From DATDFB01 sp035276475 (GTDB lineage Bacteria > Acidobacteriota > Thermoanaerobaculia > Gp7-AA8), in assembly GCA_035276475.1 (NCBI GenBank), contig DATELQ010000004.1, positions 32,558 to 96,557 of the forward strand: a stretch of 64,000 bases of DNA. The letters run 5' to 3'. Made by a program: the position numbers and the translations under genes. The notes beneath the pieces are model-generated. The model saw only the letters and a program-made list of their open reading frames with translations. It was not told the DNA's origin and did no database searches. Shown one piece after another: positions 1-7,431 of the stretch; the first letter of the stretch is position 1, and every line of letters begins with the position of its first letter.

Positions 1-301
1 CGACGCCGAACGCGTACCAGATCGGCCGCCGCGCGGCGAGGGGCAGGCGGATGGCGACTTGATAGATGACGATGGCGAGGACGATGAAGACGATCGCCGC
101 GCCGTAGCGCTCCAGCGGCAGCGCGACAGGCGTGAGCTTCTGCGCGATCCACCCGCCCTTCAGCACCGCGATGGCGATGAGGATCTGCAACGTTAGGCCC
201 CAGAAGACCGTGCGCCAGCGAATGGCCCGCTTGTTGTTCGACAGCAGAAACGCGATACCGAGGATGACGACAAACCCGATCAGCGCGGAGAAACGCTCCA
301 T
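1..301 (-). CDS. nupC: Concentrative nucleoside transporter (NupC/CNT family), N-terminal part
   Basis: The first 100 residues of an inner-membrane nucleoside:cation symporter; the rest lies beyond the window edge. The start reads MERFSALIGFVVILGIAFLL, followed by an SNNKRAIRWRTVFWGL segment characteristic of the CNT N-terminal domain. Three hydrophobic segments are visible (about residues 5-20, 32-48 and 68-85). The ATG at 301 is preceded by a GGGGGAG ribosome site with 6-nt spacing, which supports this start. It is divergent from purine nucleoside phosphorylase across 57 bp, so nucleoside uptake and phosphorolysis are probably co-regulated. The family call rests on the N-terminal domain only. 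Confidence 0.8.
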   Translation of the reverse strand, partial: MERFSALIGFVVILGIAFLLSNNKRAIRWRTVFWGLTLQILIAIAVLKGGWIAQKLTPVALPLERYGAAIVFIVLAIVIYQVAIRLPLAARRPIWYAFGV

Positions 302-322
302 GCAACACTCCCCCTCGAATCG

Positions 323-350
323 TTGAATCTGGACCTGCGAAGCTTATACT
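323..350 (+). promoter_or_regulatory. Promoter of the purine nucleoside phosphorylase gene, apparently leaderless
   Basis: TTGAAT (323-328) and TATACT (345-350) are separated by 16 bp. The -10 box ends 8 bp before the ATG at 359, so transcription would begin at or next to the start codon. No Shine-Dalgarno sequence precedes the ATG. Confidence 0.6.
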
Positions 351-358
351 GCGCCGCC

Positions 359-1186
359 ATGATCCAGAAGATCGATTCCGCGGTGGAGTTCGTCCGCTCG
401 CGAACCGCACTGCAGCCGCGCGTCGGCCTTATTCTCGGCTCGGGCCTCGGCAACGTCGTCGAGGCCATCGACGTCGAGACCGCCATTCCCTACGGCGAGA
501 TCCCCGGCGCCAAGGCCTCCACGGTCCTCGGGCACTCCGGGCGCATGATCTTCGGCCACACGAACGGCTTGCCCGTCGTGGTCATGCAGGGGCGCGTGCA
601 CTTCTACGAAGGCTACGAGATGGACGAGGTCATGTTCCTCGCCCGCGTCATCGGCCGCCTCGGCATCAAGACGCTCGTCGTCACCAACGCCGCCGGCGGC
701 ATCAACACGTCCTATGTTGCCGGTGACCTGATGCTGATCTCCGATCACATCAATTTCATGGGCATGAATCCGCTGCGCGGCCCGAACATCGAGGAGCTCG
801 GCGTCCGCTTCCCCGACATGAGCGACGCTTACGCCGAGGAGTTGCGCGCGATGGCGAAGGAAGTCGCGAAGGCGCAAGGCCTGGAGTTGAAGGAAGGCGT
901 CTACCTCGCGCTCTCCGGCCCGACGTACGAGACGCCCGCGGAGATCCGCGCGTTCCGCGTGCTCGGCGCCGATGCCGTCGGCATGTCGACGGTCCCCGAG
1001 GTCATCGCCATGTCGCACATGAACATCCCGGTCCTCGGCATCTCCTGCATCACCAACATGGCCGCCGGCGTGTTCAAGCAGAAGCTGACGCACCAGGAAG
1101 TCATGGACACGACGGCGCGCGTGCAGAAGGAGTTCACCGCGCTGGTCCTCGGCGTGCTGCAGAAGCTCGGCGACTACAACCGCTGA
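359..1186 (+). CDS. punA: Purine nucleoside phosphorylase (trimeric, PNP/MTAP family)
   Basis: A 275-residue cytoplasmic enzyme that splits purine nucleosides with phosphate into free base and (deoxy)ribose-1-phosphate. Visible family motifs are GLILGSGLG near the N-terminus (phosphate binding), VLGHSGR, the RVHFYEGY loop, VVTNAAGGIN, the purine-site SGPTYETPAEIR and GMSTVPEVI. The length matches the 270-290 residue trimeric class. An upstream in-frame TTG at 323 exists, but it lies inside the -35 box, so I chose the ATG at 359. The 3' end overlaps the convergent gene by 13 bp. Divergence from the nucleoside transporter supports a salvage role. Confidence 0.93.
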   Translation: MIQKIDSAVEFVRSRTALQPRVGLILGSGLGNVVEAIDVETAIPYGEIPGAKASTVLGHSGRMIFGHTNGLPVVVMQGRVHFYEGYEMDEVMFLARVIGRLGIKTLVVTNAAGGINTSYVAGDLMLISDHINFMGMNPLRGPNIEELGVRFPDMSDAYAEELRAMAKEVAKAQGLELKEGVYLALSGPTYETPAEIRAFRVLGADAVGMSTVPEVIAMSHMNIPVLGISCITNMAAGVFKQKLTHQEVMDTTARVQKEFTALVLGVLQKLGDYNR

Positions 1187-2043
1187 TCGACCGCCCCGGG
1201 CGGATAAAGCACGAAGATGCCGTCTTCGTAGACGATGTCGACGCCGGGCGTGTCGACGATGCGCGGCTTGGCGCCCCACGGCGCGTCGTAGGTGTCGAAC
1301 TTCCGATCGGAGCCCGCGCTGGTGATGCGGTAGTGCTTGCGGTCGGAAGAAAACTCGAAGCGGAACGGCGTGCCCCACGGGTCGACGAACCGATGCTCCA
1401 CCGGGCCGAAGAGCTCGCGCAGCTTCTCCGGATCGCGCTCCGTGGGATAGAGATCGCCATGTCCCACCGCGTAGACGTCGAGCTCGATCGCCAGCATGCG
1501 CATGTCGGCGGCGGCAGCGCGGGCGGGGTTCGATTTCAGCAGTTCCTCCCGCTCGACCTGCTGGCGCGCCGCGCGAAGGCGGCTGCCGAAAAACTCCGTC
1601 GCGCGGATCTGCTCGTAGAGGCGGAACTGCGCGTCCCGGGCGATCATCTTCTGCCCGAGCGGCGTCCGGTAAAAGGCGATCATCTGCCGCAGCTCGTCGT
1701 CGGTCCACCCGTCGCCGTAAAGCGGCGCATAGATGTACCACGCCGCCTCGTCGAGGTCGGCGTCCTGCACGGTGAGCTCGAACAGCCGCTTGTACATCCG
1801 GTTCTGAACCTCGGAGGCGCGGTTGAGCGACGCCTGGGCCTTGGCGGAATCGAGGGCGTCGTCCGCGGGGATGGCAGGCATCGACTGGTAGTTGTTGAAG
1901 CTGAGCACCGTGCGGATCACATCGCGCGCCCGCTGCCGCGCGTTCGTCACTTGCAACAGCTCCCGCACGAGCGGCTCCTGGGCCGGGCTGACCTTCGGCG
2001 GCGTCAGAAGCACCTGCGCGAGCATCGCCGCCGCTAGAATCAT
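1174..2043 (-). CDS. DUF2059-like protein with a C-terminal pseudopilin-like (type II secretion G) domain
   Basis: 289 residues starting with a short hydrophobic stretch (MILAAAMLAQVLL) that may be a weak signal peptide. The middle contains WTDDELRQMIAFYRTPLGQK, the pattern of the helical DUF2059 domain. The C-terminal 90 residues contain VDPWGTPFRFEF, HYRITSAGSDRKFDT and DIVYEDG, the calcium-loop end of type II secretion major pseudopilins, but no prepilin peptidase motif or N-terminal pilin helix is present. The C-terminal part is therefore probably a soluble derivative of the pseudopilin fold. The function is unknown. It converges with the phosphorylase gene (13-bp overlap) and lies 13 bp downstream of crcB on the same strand. 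Confidence 0.65.
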   Translation of the reverse strand: MILAAAMLAQVLLTPPKVSPAQEPLVRELLQVTNARQRARDVIRTVLSFNNYQSMPAIPADDALDSAKAQASLNRASEVQNRMYKRLFELTVQDADLDEAAWYIYAPLYGDGWTDDELRQMIAFYRTPLGQKMIARDAQFRLYEQIRATEFFGSRLRAARQQVEREELLKSNPARAAAADMRMLAIELDVYAVGHGDLYPTERDPEKLRELFGPVEHRFVDPWGTPFRFEFSSDRKHYRITSAGSDRKFDTYDAPWGAKPRIVDTPGVDIVYEDGIFVLYPPGAVDQRL

Positions 2044-2056
2044 TCCCGGTGCTCCA

Positions 2057-2431
2057 TCATCGCCTTCCTAATACCACGCCGAGCTGCACCGCGGCGTAGC
2101 CGGCGACGACGGAGGTCAGGACGTTGACGAGCGCCCAGCCGAACGCGCCCGTCGTCGTCAGGCGCTGCGTCTCGTACTCGAAGGTCGAAAACGTCGTGTA
2201 CGCGCCGACGAAGCCGGTGGCGACGAGGAGGCGCATCATCGGGGTGATGCTCATCCGCTCCGTCGCGAGCGTGAGGAAGAGCCCGAGGATGAAGCAGCCG
2301 CTGACGTTGACGAGGAAGGTGGCCAGCGGGAAGTCGCGGCGCCAGAAGGTTTCGATCCAGACGCCGACGGCGTAGCGCGCGACCGCGCCGAGGAAGCCGC
2401 CGGCACCGACGACGAGGCAACGCGCTATCAT
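2057..2431 (-). CDS. crcB: Fluoride channel CrcB/Fluc
   Basis: A 124-residue inner-membrane protein with four hydrophobic segments, the usual size for this family, which works as a dual-topology dimer exporting fluoride. Family motifs seen are GGFLGAVARY near the N-terminus, the NVSGCFILGLF segment with the conserved Asn, and GFVGAYTTFSTFEYE with the TTFSTF fluoride-pathway motif. The ATG at 2431 is the start; longer in-frame sequence upstream runs antisense through ftsE and is discarded. It is divergent from ftsE across 15 bp. I see no fluoride riboswitch, and the gap is too short for one. Confidence 0.92.
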   Translation of the reverse strand: MIARCLVVGAGGFLGAVARYAVGVWIETFWRRDFPLATFLVNVSGCFILGLFLTLATERMSITPMMRLLVATGFVGAYTTFSTFEYETQRLTTTGAFGWALVNVLTSVVAGYAAVQLGVVLGRR

Positions 2432-2446
2432 GACTCGGCCCACACG

Positions 2447-3157
2447 ATGATTCACTTTTACCACGTCACGAAGCGCTTCGACCGCAACTCGACCGCGCTT
2501 CACGACGTGACGTTCCACATCGACAAGGGCGAGTTCGCCTTCCTCACCGGGCCGAGCGGCGCCGGGAAGTCGACGCTGCTGAAGCTGATCCTGCGGCAGA
2601 TCCGGCCGACCGACGGGCAGATCGTCGTGAACGGCCGCAATCTCAACGCCATGAAGCGCGCGCAGCTGCCGTTCTTCCGCCGCGAGATCGGGATGGTGTT
2701 CCAGGATTTCAAGCTGATCGAGCGGATGACGGTGTTCGAGAATCTCTCCTTCATTCTCACGGTCCTCGGCGTGCCGCCGAAGGAGCACAAGAAGAAGGCG
2801 TACGGCGCGCTGCGCACGGTGAGCCTGCATCACAAGTTGAACGCGTATCCGCCGCAGCTCTCCGGCGGCGAGCAGCAGCGCGTGGCGGTGGCGCGCGCGC
2901 TGATCAACGATCCGCTGGTGCTCATCGCCGACGAGCCGACCGGAAATCTCGATCCCGATCTCTCCGCGGAGATCCTGGAGATTTTCAACGGCGCGAACCT
3001 GCGCGGGTCGACGGTGCTGATCGCCACGCACGACCGCGAGGTGATCCAGCGCAGCGGCCGCCGCGTGATCGCGCTCGACCACGGCCGCATCACCGACGAG
3101 AAGCCGGCCGCGCCGGAGCGCACCGCGCGCGCCGGCGGCCTGTTCGGGATCGGTTGA
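2447..3157 (+). CDS. ftsE: Cell division ATP-binding protein FtsE
   Basis: A 236-residue ABC ATPase that pairs with FtsX at the inner membrane to control septal peptidoglycan hydrolases. It has Walker A GPSGAGKST (about residues 36-44), a Q-loop in GMVFQDFKLI, the signature LSGGEQQR, Walker B VLIADEPTGNLD and the switch His in IATHDREV. The FtsE-specific FQDFKL and EPTGNLD forms are present. The stop codon overlaps the ftsX start, indicating translational coupling. The Arg/Pro-rich C-terminal tail is slightly longer than in E. coli. Confidence 0.93.
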   Translation: MIHFYHVTKRFDRNSTALHDVTFHIDKGEFAFLTGPSGAGKSTLLKLILRQIRPTDGQIVVNGRNLNAMKRAQLPFFRREIGMVFQDFKLIERMTVFENLSFILTVLGVPPKEHKKKAYGALRTVSLHHKLNAYPPQLSGGEQQRVAVARALINDPLVLIADEPTGNLDPDLSAEILEIFNGANLRGSTVLIATHDREVIQRSGRRVIALDHGRITDEKPAAPERTARAGGLFGIG

Positions 3158-4080
3158 TGCCGCGCGACGCCGAGACCCCGCGCAGCACGGTCGGCTATTT
3201 TTTCCGCGAGGCGCTGCGCCGGCTCTGGGTGTCGAAGCGGACGAGCTTCATGGCCGTGGCCATGATCGCGATCTCGCTCCTGATCCTCGGCGCGTTCTTG
3301 CTGTTGTCCGAGAATCTCTCGCGCGCGGTGACGCGCTGGCAGGGCTCGTCGCGCGTGACGGTGTATCTCGACGCCGACGCCACGCCGGCGCAGACGCGCG
3401 ACGTGGAGCTGTTCCTGGCGTCGCACCGCGACTTCGGCGCGCACCGCTTCGTGACGAAGGAGGAGGCGCTGGCGCGCTTCAAGTCGTACTTCACGAATCT
3501 CAACGAGGTGGTGGGCGAGCTCGAGGAGAATCCCTTCCCCGCCTCGTTCGAGTGCACGGTATCGCCGCGCACGGCGCAGTCGTCTCTCTTTGCCCGTGAG
3601 GTTTCGGACCTCCGGGCGATCCCCGGCGTCGATCAGGTGCAGCTCGATTGGGATTGGGTGCGCCGCCTCCGCCGCCTCGTCGACGTGGTGAACGCGGCGG
3701 GTTTCGTCGCCGGCGGGATTCTGGCGATCGCCGCGGCGTTCACGATCGCGAACGTGATCCGCCTGACGATGATGCTCTATCGCGAGGAGATCGAGATCAT
3801 GCGGTTAGTGGGCGCGACGGAGCGCATCATCCGCGGCCCGTTCCTGATCGAGGGGCTGCTGCAAGGGACGCTCGGCGCCTTCGTGGCCATCGCGCTGCTC
3901 TTCGGATCGTACGAGCTGGCGCGGCGGCTGATCCCCCCCGCGAGCTCGCTGCTATGGGGGTTTCTGTTCGCAGGGTTCCTGCCGTGGCAGAAGATCGCTG
4001 GGCTTGTTGCGGGCGGCATGCTGGCCGGCTGGCTCGGGAGTTGGATCTCGGTGAGGGAACGAACCGAAGAGGCAGCGTAG
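3157..4080 (+). CDS. ftsX: Cell division permease-like protein FtsX
   Basis: A 307-residue membrane partner of FtsE. A cytoplasmic N-terminus (YFFREALRRLW) precedes a first membrane segment at about residues 30-51. The roughly 120-residue extracytoplasmic loop that follows (SRVTVYLDADATPAQTRDVE) is the region that contacts hydrolase activators. Three further segments lie near residues 180-205, 238-260 and 270-300, with the RLVGATERIIRGPFLIEG motif between the second and third. The ATG at 3157 overlaps the ftsE stop (TGATG); a TTG directly before it is less likely. The stop codon itself forms part of the promoter box of the next gene. Confidence 0.92.
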   Translation: MPRDAETPRSTVGYFFREALRRLWVSKRTSFMAVAMIAISLLILGAFLLLSENLSRAVTRWQGSSRVTVYLDADATPAQTRDVELFLASHRDFGAHRFVTKEEALARFKSYFTNLNEVVGELEENPFPASFECTVSPRTAQSSLFAREVSDLRAIPGVDQVQLDWDWVRRLRRLVDVVNAAGFVAGGILAIAAAFTIANVIRLTMMLYREEIEIMRLVGATERIIRGPFLIEGLLQGTLGAFVAIALLFGSYELARRLIPPASSLLWGFLFAGFLPWQKIAGLVAGGMLAGWLGSWISVRERTEEAA

Positions 4081-4083
4081 AAT
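4078..4083 (+). promoter_or_regulatory. -10 box (TAGAAT) for ftcD, made from the ftsX stop codon
   Basis: TAGAAT begins with the ftsX TAG stop and ends 9 bp before the ftcD ATG at 4093. No Shine-Dalgarno sequence lies between them, which fits a leaderless transcript. No strong -35 box is visible. Confidence 0.4.
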
Positions 4084-4092
4084 TCGCCGCCG

Positions 4093-5751
4093 ATGCGAAT
4101 CGTCGAATGCGTTCCGAACATCTCCGAGGGCCGGCGGCCGGAGATCTACCACGAAGTTGCCAACGCGGCGAGGTCGGCGCCGGGGGTCACCTTGTTGAAC
4201 GTCGATCCGGGGGCGGACACGAACCGCACCGTCATCACGTTCGTTGGGGAGCCGGATGCCGTCTTGGAAGGCGCGTTCCGGCTCGTGAAGAAGGGCGTCG
4301 AGCTGATCGACATGTCCTCGCATCGCGGCGCGCATCCGCGTATCGGTGCGGTTGACGTCGTGCCGTTCATCCCCGTTGCGAATGTGAGCATGGATGATTG
4401 CGTCGAGCTCGCGCGGAAGCTCGGGGAGCGCGTCGGGAAAGAGCTCAACGTCCCGGTCTTCCTCTACGAATACGCGTGCAGCGCGCCGCACCGGCGCAAC
4501 CTCGCAGACATCCGTGAAGGCGAGTACGAAGGCTGCGCGAAGAAGCTCCTCGATCCGCGCTGGCGGCCGGACTTCGGCCCCGCGGAGTTCGTGCCGCGCA
4601 CCGGCGCGATCGTCATCGGCGCGCGCAAGTTCCTCGTCGCCTACAACGTCAACCTCAACACCCTCGACAAGCGCCTGGCCACGCGCGTCGCCTTCGACGT
4701 CCGCGAGCGCGGGCGGATGAAGCGCGACGACGACGGCAACCCCGTCCTCGACGCCAAGGGCGAACCGGTGTGGGAACCGGGCATTCTGAAGTCCGTCAAG
4801 GCCGTCGGCTGGGTCATCCCGGAGTTCGGCTGCGCGCAGGTCTCGATCAATCTGACCGACCTCGACGTCACGCCGCTCCACGTCGCCTTCGACGCCTGCG
4901 ACGAGCGTGCGCGCGAGCGCGGACTGCGCGTCACCGGCTCCGAGATCGTCGGCCTCGTGCCGCGCTCCGTGCTGCTCGACGCCGGGCGGCACTACCTCGC
5001 GAAGATGGGCCGCCCGACCGGCGTCCCCGAGGCGGCGCTGATGCACAGCGCGATCCGCAGCCTCGGGCTCAACGAGGTCAAGCCGTTCGATGCCAACGAG
5101 CGCGTCATCGAATACCGGCTCGCGACCAAGCCGCGCCTCGCCTCGATGAGCGTCCGCGACTTCGTCGACGAGCTCTCCAGCGACGCGCCGGCGCCGGGCG
5201 GCGGCTCCGTCTCCGCGCTCGCCGCGTCGATGGGCGCCGCGCTCGCGGCGATGGTCGCGGTGCTGTCGCACACGAAAAAAGGCTTCGAGTCGAAGCACGC
5301 AGAGCTCGACCGCATCGCCGTGCGCGCGCAGGAGCTGAAGGACAAGTTCCTCGCTGCCGTCGACGCCGACACCGCGGCGTTCGATCAACTCCTCGAGTCA
5401 TTCCGCATCCCGAAGGACGATCCGAACCGCGACGCCGCCATCGAAGCGGCGACGATCGGCGCAGCCGAGGTGCCGCTGTCGGTGCTGGAAGGGTGCGCGG
5501 AGGTCATCGAGCTCTGTCGCGACGTCGCCCGCATCGGGCTGCAGGCGTCGCTGTCGGACGCCGGCGTCGGCGCGCAGGTCGCGCGCGCCGCGGCCGCGGG
5601 GGCGTATCAGAACGTCTGCATCAACCTTGCGGGGGTGAAGGAGCGCGGGGCGCTGCTGCAGCGGGCGGACCAAGCTTGGGAGCAGTCACGCGCGCTGCAC
5701 GAATTGGCCGAGCGCGAGATTTTGGATTCTCTGCGTTTATCCCTCGCGTAG
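4093..5751 (+). CDS. ftcD: Bifunctional glutamate formimidoyltransferase / formimidoyltetrahydrofolate cyclodeaminase
   Basis: A 552-residue cytoplasmic enzyme of histidine degradation and one-carbon metabolism. It transfers the formimino group from formiminoglutamate to tetrahydrofolate and then releases ammonia to give methenyl-THF. The N-terminal transferase half begins MRIVECVPNISEGR and carries the conserved SSHRGAHPRIGAVDVVPF segment with the catalytic His. The cyclodeaminase half starts near residue 350 (SVRDFVDELSSDAPAPGGGS). The length is close to the 541-residue mammalian fusion. The last codons lie inside the left 30-bp inverted repeat of the following element, so the C-terminus may have been rewritten by its insertion. 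No other histidine-degradation genes are nearby. Confidence 0.93.
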   Translation: MRIVECVPNISEGRRPEIYHEVANAARSAPGVTLLNVDPGADTNRTVITFVGEPDAVLEGAFRLVKKGVELIDMSSHRGAHPRIGAVDVVPFIPVANVSMDDCVELARKLGERVGKELNVPVFLYEYACSAPHRRNLADIREGEYEGCAKKLLDPRWRPDFGPAEFVPRTGAIVIGARKFLVAYNVNLNTLDKRLATRVAFDVRERGRMKRDDDGNPVLDAKGEPVWEPGILKSVKAVGWVIPEFGCAQVSINLTDLDVTPLHVAFDACDERARERGLRVTGSEIVGLVPRSVLLDAGRHYLAKMGRPTGVPEAALMHSAIRSLGLNEVKPFDANERVIEYRLATKPRLASMSVRDFVDELSSDAPAPGGGSVSALAASMGAALAAMVAVLSHTKKGFESKHAELDRIAVRAQELKDKFLAAVDADTAAFDQLLESFRIPKDDPNRDAAIEAATIGAAEVPLSVLEGCAEVIELCRDVARIGLQASLSDAGVGAQVARAAAAGAYQNVCINLAGVKERGALLQRADQAWEQSRALHELAEREILDSLRLSLA

Positions 5752-5764
5752 ACGAGGGATCATC
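5735..5764 (+). repeat. Left 30-bp inverted repeat with internal palindrome
   Basis: ATCCCTCG, a 6-nt loop (CGTAGA) and CGAGGGAT, flanked by gttt on the outside and catc on the inside. It overlaps the ftcD stop codon (5749-5751). Confidence 0.85.
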
Positions 5765-5776
5765 CATTACACCGCG

Positions 5777-6085
5777 ATGACGAAGCCATGGGCGGTCTAC
5801 ATCATGAGCAACGCCGCGCACACGCTGTACACCGGCATCACGAATGACCTGCCGCGGCGTGTGCAAGAGCACAAACAACGCAAGTTCGCGAATGCCTTCA
5901 CCGCGCGGTACACGTTCACTCGACTCGTCTGGTATGAATTCGTCGAGTCGCAGGAAGATGCGGCGGCGCGAGAGAAGCAGATCAAGCGATGGACACGGGC
6001 GAGACGAGTCGCACTGATTCAAAAGATGGATCCGAACTGGAGCGATCTGACTCCGTCGGTTTGTGAGCTGTTGATGCTCAGATGA
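5777..6085 (+). CDS. GIY-YIG nuclease-domain protein (YhbQ/UPF0213-like)
   Basis: A 102-residue single-domain protein. The GIY-YIG core is visible as VYIM (residues 7-10) and LYTGIT (about 17-22), then the Arg of NDLPRRVQEHKQ, and an EDAAAREKQIKRWTRARR stretch containing the conserved Glu and basic helix. This subfamily is usually annotated as an uncharacterised endonuclease. Its stop codon lies in the right 30-bp repeat and its start is 12 bp inside the left one, so gene and repeats form one unit. A plausible role, not demonstrated, is to cut or recognise the repeat palindromes. Confidence 0.85.
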   Translation: MTKPWAVYIMSNAAHTLYTGITNDLPRRVQEHKQRKFANAFTARYTFTRLVWYEFVESQEDAAAREKQIKRWTRARRVALIQKMDPNWSDLTPSVCELLMLR

Positions 6086-6110
6086 TCCCTCGTCTTCGCG
6101 AGGGATAAAC
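6081..6110 (-). repeat. Right 30-bp inverted repeat with internal palindrome
   Basis: Inverted copy of 5735-5764 with one mismatch in the loop (TCTTCG here). It contains the GIY-YIG stop codon and ends 5 bp before the end of hemL. Confidence 0.85.
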
Positions 6111-6115
6111 TGCAT

Positions 6116-7405
6116 TCACTTCTCAAACTCCCAAGCAATCTTCTTGAGCACCCGGTCCACCCGCTCGATCATCTGCAAAATGTCCTTCTTCGCGTGCGCG
6201 GCGGAGAAGAACGCCGCCTCGAGCTGGGAGGGGGGGAGATACACCCCCTCGCCGAGCATCAGGTGGAAAAAGCGCGCGAACTTCTCGCGGTTCGAGCGGT
6301 TCGCCGATTCGAAATCCGTCACCGGACCGTCGTTGAAGAAAATCGTCCACATCGAGCCGACGCGGTTCATCGTCAGGGCCACGCCGTGCTTCTCCGCGGC
6401 CGCCCGCACCCCCGCCTCGAACTCGCCGCTGCGCTCCTCGAGGTCGGCGTAGATCGACGAGTTCTTCAGAACGCTCAACGTCGCGCGGCCGGCGGCCACC
6501 GCAACGGGATTACCGGACAACGTTCCGGCCTGGTACATCGGCCCGAGCGGCGACACCATCTCCATCAGCGCGCGCGAGGCGCCGTAGGCGCCGATCGGCA
6601 TCCCTCCGCCGATGATCTTCCCGAGCGTCGTGATGTCGGGCCGGATCCCGTAGAGCTGCTGCGCGCCGCCGTACGAGACGCGGAAGCCGGTCATCACCTC
6701 GTCGAGGATCAGCAGCGCGCCCTTCTCGTCGCAGACCTGCCGCAGCCCCTGCAGAAACCCTTCGGCCGGCGGCACGCAGCCCATGTTCCCCGCCACCGGC
6801 TCGACGATGATCGCCGCCACGTCGCTGTCCATCGCGTCGCGCACCGCTTGCAGGTCGTTGTACGGCACGCTCACCGTCAGATTCGTAACCTCGGCCGGCA
6901 CGCCCGCGGAGTCGGGATGGTTGAACGTCGCGGCGCCGGAGCCGGCCTTCACCAGCAGCGAGTCGACGTGGCCGTGGTAGCCGCCGTCGAACTTCATGAT
7001 CTTCTTCCTCCCGGTCGCCGCGCGCGCCAGCCGCAGCGCGCTCATCGTCGCCTCGGTTCCGGAATTGACGAGGCGCAGCATCTCGATCGACGGCACGGCT
7101 TGGATGATCATCTCCGCCAGCTCGATCTCGCCGAGCGTCGGCGCGCCGAACGAGAAGCCGCGCGTGGCCGCCTTCTTCACCGCCTCGACGACGTAGCGGT
7201 GGCAATGCCCGAGGATCATCGGGCCCCACGAGCCGACGCAGTCGATGTATTGAAGGTTGTCGGCGTCGAAGATGCGCGATCCCTGAGCCATCTCGATGAA
7301 CGGCGGGACGCCGCCGACGCCGCGGAACGCGCGGACCGGAGAGTTGACGCCGCCCGGGATGACTTCCTGGGCGCGCTGGAAGAGAGCTTCGGAGTGTTTG
7401 GCCAT
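6116..7405 (-). CDS. hemL: Glutamate-1-semialdehyde 2,1-aminomutase
   Basis: A 429-residue PLP enzyme that converts glutamate-1-semialdehyde to 5-aminolevulinate in the C5 tetrapyrrole pathway. The N-terminal IPGGVNSPVRAF motif, VNSGTEATMSALRLAR, the FDGGYHGH segment, the VEPVAGNMG and LDEVMTGFR cofactor-contact motifs, and the PLP lysine in TLGKIIGGGMPIGAYG (Lys263) are all present. The length is standard. The ATG at 7405 follows a TATAAT box by 10 bp with no Shine-Dalgarno sequence. The 3' end abuts the GIY-YIG element. Confidence 0.96.
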   Translation of the reverse strand: MAKHSEALFQRAQEVIPGGVNSPVRAFRGVGGVPPFIEMAQGSRIFDADNLQYIDCVGSWGPMILGHCHRYVVEAVKKAATRGFSFGAPTLGEIELAEMIIQAVPSIEMLRLVNSGTEATMSALRLARAATGRKKIMKFDGGYHGHVDSLLVKAGSGAATFNHPDSAGVPAEVTNLTVSVPYNDLQAVRDAMDSDVAAIIVEPVAGNMGCVPPAEGFLQGLRQVCDEKGALLILDEVMTGFRVSYGGAQQLYGIRPDITTLGKIIGGGMPIGAYGASRALMEMVSPLGPMYQAGTLSGNPVAVAAGRATLSVLKNSSIYADLEERSGEFEAGVRAAAEKHGVALTMNRVGSMWTIFFNDGPVTDFESANRSNREKFARFFHLMLGEGVYLPPSQLEAAFFSAAHAKKDILQMIERVDRVLKKIAWEFEK

Positions 7406-7415
7406 GAGGGGCGCG

Positions 7416-7421
7416 ATTATA
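7416..7421 (-). promoter_or_regulatory. -10 box (TATAAT) of hemL
   Basis: A perfect TATAAT on the minus strand ends 10 bp before the hemL ATG. The initiated RNA would have a leader of only a few bases. Confidence 0.55.
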
Positions 7422-7431
7422 CGAAGCCGGT

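Larger units (their letters stand above)
5735..6110. mobile_element. Candidate small mobile element: GIY-YIG gene enclosed by 30-bp inverted repeats
   Basis: A 376-bp unit between ftcD and hemL. The ends (5735-5764 and 6081-6110) are inverted copies matching at 29 of 30 positions. Each end is itself a palindrome with an 8-bp stem (ATCCCTCG / CGAGGGAT) and a 6-nt loop. The only gene inside is a GIY-YIG nuclease-domain protein. The element sits tightly between two housekeeping genes, and the left end supplies the stop codon of ftcD. Calling it mobile is inference; no target-site duplication is obvious. Confidence 0.5.

Noticed and set aside
2044..2460. Fluoride riboswitch for crcB
   Set aside because: Only 15 bp separate crcB and ftsE, and no pseudoknot-like leader is visible.
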